In this document: piece after piece, positions 60,075 through 64,000 of the stretch
Layout: every line of letters starts with the position of its first letter
Position numbering within the stretch: position 1 is the stretch's first letter
Assembly (NCBI RefSeq): GCF_038066715.1
Contig: NZ_JBBUKT010000015.1
Span: 1 to 64,000, forward strand
Direction of reading: 5' to 3'
Origin: Luteolibacter sp. Y139
Lineage (GTDB): Bacteria > Verrucomicrobiota > Verrucomicrobiia > Verrucomicrobiales > Akkermansiaceae
DNA length: 64,000 bases
Notes under the pieces: generated by a model
The model's database searches: none
What the model was told of the DNA's origin: nothing
What the model saw: the letters and a program-made list of their open reading frames with translations, nothing else
Position numbers and translations under genes: made by a program

Positions 60075-60137
60075 ACCACGGATGTCACGGATGGTTTTGA
60101 GGATGCCTTGATCCGTGGCATCCGCGTTATCCGTGGT
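60075..60137. repeat. Inverted-repeat element built from ACGGAT words
   Basis: ACCACGGAT (60075-60083) pairs with ATCCGTGGT (60129-60137). Further ACGGATG and ATCCGTGG/CATCCG words lie inside, giving a long imperfect hairpin. It sits 13 bp beyond the 3' end of the SDR gene and may act as a terminator or be a dispersed repeat. Confidence 0.5.
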
Positions 60138-60149
60138 TCATTCCAGGGC

Positions 60150-60854
60150 TCACGCCTGCTGGTCGCTGCTGCGCATGAGGATGTCGCCGATTTCGACGTG
60201 GGTAGGCGCTTCCAGGATGGAGAGGATAGAGTAGGCGACGTCCTCGGGCTTGAGCATGGTCATGCTTTCGCGGGTCTTGCGGAGGGAGTCCTCGCGGCCG
60301 CGGAAGTATTGGTCGAGGAGCGGGGTATCGACGAAGCCGGGGGAGACGCAGGCGACCTGGACGGGGGAGCTGATGGCCTTGAGCTCATTGCGCAGGGCAT
60401 CGGTCACGGCGCGGACGGCGAATTTCGTGGGGGCGTAGAAGCCACCGGTGGGCGGGACGCGATGGCCGCTCATGGAGGAGACATTGACGATGCGGCCGCC
60501 CTGCTTCGGGAAGTGGCGGAGGGAGAGCTGGCAGCAAAGCGCGAGCGCCATGACATTGACGCGCCACATTTCCTCCCAGTCCGCCGGGTTGCCATCGGTG
60601 ATGCGGGCGAGGTAGGCGATGCCGGCGCAGTTCACGAGCGCATTGATGCGGCCGAGGTGGCTGAAGACCTCCAGCACTTCCTCGCGTTTCGTCAGGTCGG
60701 CCTGGATCGGGGCGACGCCCTGCGGCAGGGAATTCGGCCGGCGGGTGACGCCGAGCACATTCGCCCCGCGGTCCAACAGCAATTCGCACAATGCCCGCCC
60801 AATGCCACTGGACGCTCCGGTGACGAGGACGATGGGGCCATCTGGGCTGCTCAC
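60150..60854 (-). CDS. Short-chain dehydrogenase/reductase
   Basis: A 234-residue NAD(P)-dependent oxidoreductase with the classical SDR layout. The cofactor motif is TGASSGIG (about 12-19), the structural motif is NCAGIA (about 74-79), the catalytic Ser is in VNVSSMSG and the catalytic pair is YAPTK (about 142-146). CVSPGFVDTPL follows. The GTG start at 60852-60854 gives a normal length. The substrate cannot be deduced. It is divergent from trpS. Confidence 0.92.
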   Translation of the reverse strand: MSSPDGPIVLVTGASSGIGRALCELLLDRGANVLGVTRRPNSLPQGVAPIQADLTKREEVLEVFSHLGRINALVNCAGIAYLARITDGNPADWEEMWRVNVMALALCCQLSLRHFPKQGGRIVNVSSMSGHRVPPTGGFYAPTKFAVRAVTDALRNELKAISSPVQVACVSPGFVDTPLLDQYFRGREDSLRKTRESMTMLKPEDVAYSILSILEAPTHVEIGDILMRSSDQQA

Positions 60855-61025
60855 GCGGGAAAGGTGGCGGGCGCTGGCTGCGGGTCAATTCGAGACATGG
60901 GTCACCAGCAAGTTAGATGCCTTTTCCGGCCGGTATTTGGCGGGAGATCCCCGGAAAACCGGGCCGCATGCAAGAAGTCCGGGTGCCCTTGACCACGGGG
61001 GCCGGTCTTGTCCATGTTCCCGGCC

Positions 61026-61994
61026 ATGCGCATTTTGACCGGGCTGCAACCCAGCGGAAAGATCCACGTCGGCAACTACTTCGGGGCGATGGAGCCGGCC
61101 GTGCGCCTGCAAGATCAGGGCGAGGCTTTCTATTTCATCGCGAACTACCACGCGATGACGACGGTCAAGAGCCCCGCGGACCTGCGCGCCTACACCCGCG
61201 AACTCGCTATCGATTTCCTGGCCTGTGGCCTCGATCCCGAGCGTGCGGTGTTTTTCCTGCAGAGCGCGGTGCCGGAGGTGAATGAGCTCGCGTGGATCCT
61301 CTCGACGGTGTGCCCGGTCAGCCAGTTGGAGAAGGCGACCTCGTACAAGGACAAGCTCGCGCACGGCTTTTCACCGAGCCACGGGCTCTTCGCTTATCCG
61401 GTGCTGATGGCCGCGGACATCCTGCTCTATGATTCGAACCAGGTGCCGGTCGGCAAGGACCAGAAGCAGCATCTGGAGATCACGCGCGACCTCGCGGGCA
61501 AGATCAATGAGGCCTTCGGCGAAGGCACGCTGGTGGTGCCGGAGCCGATCATTCGTGAAGCGACGGCGATCGTGCCCGGCCTCGATGGGCAGAAGATGAG
61601 CAAGAGCTACGGCAACACGCTGCCACTCTTCGCCGATCCGGCGGAGGTGAAGAAGCTCATCATGAAGAAGCTGGTGACGGATGCGACACCGCTGGAGGAT
61701 CCCAAGCCGAAGGAGAACTCCACGCTGCTCGCGCTGTATCGCCTGATGGCGAGCGATGCGGATGTGGCGACGATGGAGGCTGACTTCGATCGCGGCGGCG
61801 TTGGCTATGGTGACTTCAAGAAGCGTCTGTTAGATGCGTATCTCGAACGCTTCGAGCCGATGCGCGCGCGCCGTGAGGAATTGCAGGCCGATCCGGGATA
61901 CGTCGATGAAGTGCTTGCGAAGGGTGCGGAGAAGGCGCGTGCCGCGGCGGCGCCGGTGATCGACCGGGTGAGGCGTGCGGTGGGCTTGGCGTGA
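61026..61994 (+). CDS. trpS: Tryptophanyl-tRNA synthetase
   Basis: A class Ic aminoacyl-tRNA synthetase charging tRNA-Trp. The 322-residue length is usual for bacterial TrpRS. The N-terminal MRILTGLQPSGKIHVGNYFG contains the HIGH-equivalent motif (HVGN). KMSKS lies in GLDGQKMSKSYGNTLP (about 188-203). GKDQKQHLEITRDLA and YPVLMAADILLYDS complete the Trp-adenylate pocket. I start at ATG 61026 because the six extra residues from 61008 are absent from the family. Confidence 0.97.
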   Translation: MRILTGLQPSGKIHVGNYFGAMEPAVRLQDQGEAFYFIANYHAMTTVKSPADLRAYTRELAIDFLACGLDPERAVFFLQSAVPEVNELAWILSTVCPVSQLEKATSYKDKLAHGFSPSHGLFAYPVLMAADILLYDSNQVPVGKDQKQHLEITRDLAGKINEAFGEGTLVVPEPIIREATAIVPGLDGQKMSKSYGNTLPLFADPAEVKKLIMKKLVTDATPLEDPKPKENSTLLALYRLMASDADVATMEADFDRGGVGYGDFKKRLLDAYLERFEPMRARREELQADPGYVDEVLAKGAEKARAAAAPVIDRVRRAVGLA

Positions 61995-62070
61995 GCTGAA
62001 GCGAGAGGCGGTGAATGAGGCTCGTGTGACACGGCGCTCATGAGTAGGTGTTTCGCGCCGATGAGGCGCG

Positions 62071-62424
62071 ATGCTCCTTGAAATGAGTGCGGAACTTGAT
62101 GCCTACAAAAAGTTTGTCGACGGGTTGGTAAATTACAAGGGGTCGGTGACCTACATCATCGACGCCTTCGAAACGAAGCGGTGGAATCATCCTCCGTCTG
62201 CCATCTTGAACGACCTTCCCGATGAGGTGAGGGAAGCCGTGGTCTCCGTGATGCGGAAGGCCGCAGAGACGGCGATTCACGATGTGCTGGTGCAGATCGT
62301 TGATGGAGAATATGCACTCGAACGCGACGGGGTCCGGTTGGCGTGCCGTCCTTTCGATGGGGCGCTGCACGATGATTTTATCGCGCGAGTTGACGGCATT
62401 CCATGGCCGGATGAGCACTCGTGA
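62071..62424 (+). CDS. Small conserved protein (possibly DUF6547-like)
   Basis: A 117-residue soluble protein. It has a helical N-terminal half (AYKKFVDGLVNYKGSVTYIIDAFE), the segment LNDLPDEVREAVVSVMRKAAETAIHDVLV, and a short beta-rich end (CRPFDGALHDDFIARVDG). I recall this layout from an uncharacterised family of small cytoplasmic proteins but cannot confirm the assignment. GAGGCG precedes ATG 62071; ATG 62083 is an alternative. It follows trpS by 76 bp. Confidence 0.6.
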   Translation: MLLEMSAELDAYKKFVDGLVNYKGSVTYIIDAFETKRWNHPPSAILNDLPDEVREAVVSVMRKAAETAIHDVLVQIVDGEYALERDGVRLACRPFDGALHDDFIARVDGIPWPDEHS

Positions 62425-62795
62425 CCGGGGTAAATGAATGGGGTGGGGGCGGAATCGGCGAGCCACCGGCGAATGGAGACGCAGGACTTTTTGAAATGAA
62501 ATGAGGGCTTGGGTGGCCTTTTTAAAAGGAACGGAGGGGTTTCGGAGGCTTCCGGAGGGGGTGAAATTTTTGCTTTGCCAAGCCGCCGGGACGGGCGCAT
62601 CTTCCCTTTGTCCGATGGACGTGGGCAGCCGCAGGATTTGCAGCCGCCGCCGGGATTGAAAGCCTTGTCGCGATGGTTTCGCACAGGACACGGCATTCCC
62701 CAAACCCGGTCCCTTCGTCCCCCTTACTTATTCCCGTACCCTAACAAGGTCATGGCCGGATTGCGGCCGTCTCCTCCGATTTTTCCAAGCGATCC
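62425..62795. other. Long leader/intergenic region upstream of yebC
   Basis: This 371-bp stretch contains no convincing gene. It has G-rich runs (62525-62565) and a near-palindrome CCTTTTTAAAAGG (about 62517-62529). A promoter candidate lies at 62575-62603 and a CTAACA word near 62741. If that promoter is used, yebC has an untranslated leader of roughly 185 nt, long enough to hold regulatory structure. Confidence 0.35.
62575..62603 (+). promoter_or_regulatory. Possible promoter of yebC
   Basis: TTGCCA (62575-62580) and CATCTT (62598-62603) are 17 bp apart, preceded by an A/T-rich stretch AAATTTTTGCTT. The arrangement resembles the TTGCCA-N17 site upstream of tRNA-Lys (22324-22352). Match to consensus is moderate. 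Confidence 0.35.
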
Positions 62796-63548
62796 ATGGC
62801 TGGTCACAACAAGTGGTCCAAGGTCAAGCACATCAAGGCACGCGTCGATGCCATCAAGGGCCGCGTCTTCAGCAAGTGCGCCCATGAAATCGCGCTTGCG
62901 GCCCGTGCCGGTGGGGGAGATGTCGGCATGAATCACCGCCTGCGCGCCGCCGTGGACAATGCCAAGGCGGTCTCGATGCCGAAGGATGGGATCGATCGCG
63001 CGATCAAGAAGGGGCTCGGCGAACTCGGCGGGGATGCGATCCAGGAGGTGACCTACGAGGGCTACGGCCCGGCCGGCATTGCCTTCATCATCGAGGCGGC
63101 CACGGATAATCTGAACCGTACCGCGGCGGACATCCGCGCGATTTTTTCAAAGAATGGCGGCGCCGTCGCCACGCCCGGCAGTGTGTCGTATCAATTCGAC
63201 CGCAAGGGCGAGATCCGCGTGCCCGCCGCCGGCATCGGCGAGGACCAGATGATGGACGCCGCCATCATGGCCGGCGCCGACGATGTGCAGGGCGATGAAT
63301 CCGAGCACGTCATCTACACCTCTCCGACCGAACTCGCCGCCGTGGCTTCCGAGCTCCGCAAGGCGGGCTTTGCCATCGCTTCCGAAAAACTCACCTCAGT
63401 CCCCCAAACCCCCTCAGTCGTCGCCGATCCGGACATCGCGCGTCATGTGATGAAGCTCTACGACCTGCTCGATGGCTACGACGACACCTTGAACGTTTTC
63501 ACCAATTTCGAAGTCGCCGACGAGGTTCTCGCGGCACTCGACGCCTAA
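62796..63548 (+). CDS. yebC: YebC/PmpR family protein (translation factor TACO1-like)
   Basis: A 250-residue cytoplasmic protein of the YebC family, described as a transcriptional regulator and more recently as relieving ribosome stalling at proline stretches. The signature MAGHNKWSKVKHIKARVDAIKG is exact. NAKAVSMPKDGIDRAIKKG, YEGYGPAGIAFIIEAATDNLNRT and the NGGAVATPGSVSYQF block follow in the usual order. The three-domain length is normal. It is followed after 16 bp by a Lys/Ala/Pro-rich gene. Confidence 0.97.
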   Translation: MAGHNKWSKVKHIKARVDAIKGRVFSKCAHEIALAARAGGGDVGMNHRLRAAVDNAKAVSMPKDGIDRAIKKGLGELGGDAIQEVTYEGYGPAGIAFIIEAATDNLNRTAADIRAIFSKNGGAVATPGSVSYQFDRKGEIRVPAAGIGEDQMMDAAIMAGADDVQGDESEHVIYTSPTELAAVASELRKAGFAIASEKLTSVPQTPSVVADPDIARHVMKLYDLLDGYDDTLNVFTNFEVADEVLAALDA

Positions 63549-63564
63549 CAATTTTTCTTTCCGC

Positions 63565-64000
63565 ATGAGCGAACACACGACTCAGGACACCGCCGGCTAC
63601 GAATCTGCCGCGGAGACTCCTTCCGATGCTGCCAAGCCCGCCAAGAAGGCGGCTACGAAGGTGGCGAAGAAGGCAGCCGCCAAAAAGACCGCCGCGAAGA
63701 AGACGGCTGCCAAAAAGACCACGGCAAAGAAGGCCGCAAAGGTGGCCGAGGCCGCTCCCGCGCCTGCACCCGTGGCACCACCCGCACCCGTGCAGGCGGT
63801 CTTCCAGCTCGAGGAACCGCCCGCACCCAAGGCCAAGGCGGTGAAGACCGCGAAGAAGGCGGCCAAGAAAGCGAAGGCAGCTCCGGTTGAAGAATCCTTT
63901 TCCATTGCCGAGCCCGCTCCGGTGAAAGCACCCGCAGAAGCGAAGCCGGTAGCCGCTGAAAGAAATGCGCCTCCCACGCATGCCGAGGAGTGGTCGCCGA
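63565..64000 (+). CDS. Lys/Ala/Pro-rich protein, partial at window edge
   Basis: ATG 63565 opens a frame that runs off the window; 145 codons are visible without a stop. Residues 24-60 are AKKAAxK repeats of the kind seen in histone H1-like or nucleoid-associated tails. A Pro/Ala stretch (about 65-80), a second AKKAAKKAK block (about 100-110) and a more acidic, Pro-rich region ending THAEEWSP follow. Such tails occur on stand-alone histone-like proteins and as N-terminal extensions of nucleic-acid-binding enzymes such as Rho. The functional domain lies outside the window, so no assignment is made. It is probably co-transcribed with yebC. Confidence 0.75.
   Translation, partial: MSEHTTQDTAGYESAAETPSDAAKPAKKAATKVAKKAAAKKTAAKKTAAKKTTAKKAAKVAEAAPAPAPVAPPAPVQAVFQLEEPPAPKAKAVKTAKKAAKKAKAAPVEESFSIAEPAPVKAPAEAKPVAAERNAPPTHAEEWSP

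Overview
The window is a 64 kb piece of a high-GC bacterial chromosome. The gene content points to a Verrucomicrobiota member close to Luteolibacter or Haloferula. The evidence is very large secreted proteins made of autotransporter-associated beta-strand repeats but without an outer-membrane barrel, a metalloprotease with seven PA14 modules, an ECF sigma factor paired with a FecR/LamG anti-sigma protein, DUF1080-like and fused MFS/spermidine-synthase proteins, and a GntR-LacI hybrid regulator. This assignment rests on protein families only, since there is no rRNA in the window.

Layout. 0-10.4 kb: polA on the minus strand, small membrane proteins, an M32 carboxypeptidase, a MenF-like isochorismate synthase, and a secreted trypsin-like protease translated together with an anchored partner of unknown function. 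10.4-14.4 kb: the information-processing block nusA-infB-rbfA. 14.5-28 kb: a DUF1080-like lipoprotein, the 2075-residue PA14 metalloprotease, a HAD hydrolase, tRNA-Lys(TTT), and a 1805-residue beta-strand-repeat protein. 28-41.6 kb: a beta-propeller protein, the ECF sigma/anti-sigma pair facing a second beta-strand-repeat protein, a LuxR-type regulator with a degenerate receiver domain, an orphan kinase-type N-terminal domain, a GH76 glycosidase, and a third beta-strand-repeat protein carrying duplicated lectin-like modules. 41.8-47 kb: a probable fructan or sucrose utilisation locus with a regulator, palindromic operators, an MFS sugar porter, a small unknown protein and a secreted GH32 enzyme. 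47-54.2 kb: a membrane-fused spermidine-synthase-like protein, a YihY/BrkB protein and a giant secreted Calx-beta protein.

54.3-59.1 kb is the accessory island. It holds a small helix-turn-helix protein, an SF3/DUF5906-type P-loop helicase and an archaeo-eukaryotic-type primase, which together look like the replication module of an integrated satellite, phage or plasmid. Next come a frameshifted gene and a REP-associated tyrosine transposase (RAYT) with three related REP-type repeats around it. A 25-nt inverted repeat with one mismatch links the helicase/primase junction to the region beyond the transposase. 59.1-64 kb returns to chromosomal genes: a glycosyltransferase, an SDR, trpS, a small conserved protein, yebC and the start of a Lys/Ala/Pro-rich protein cut by the window edge.

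The most interesting observations are these. (1) The accessory replication island has unusual inverted repeats. (2) A 35-nt promoter-like element is shared by the ECF sigma gene and a site 3.5 kb away, where only a 32-codon sigma-like remnant follows. (3) A C-terminal signature is common to the secreted giant proteins and may be a sorting signal. (4) The hexamer TGTTAG appears strongly over-represented across the whole window.
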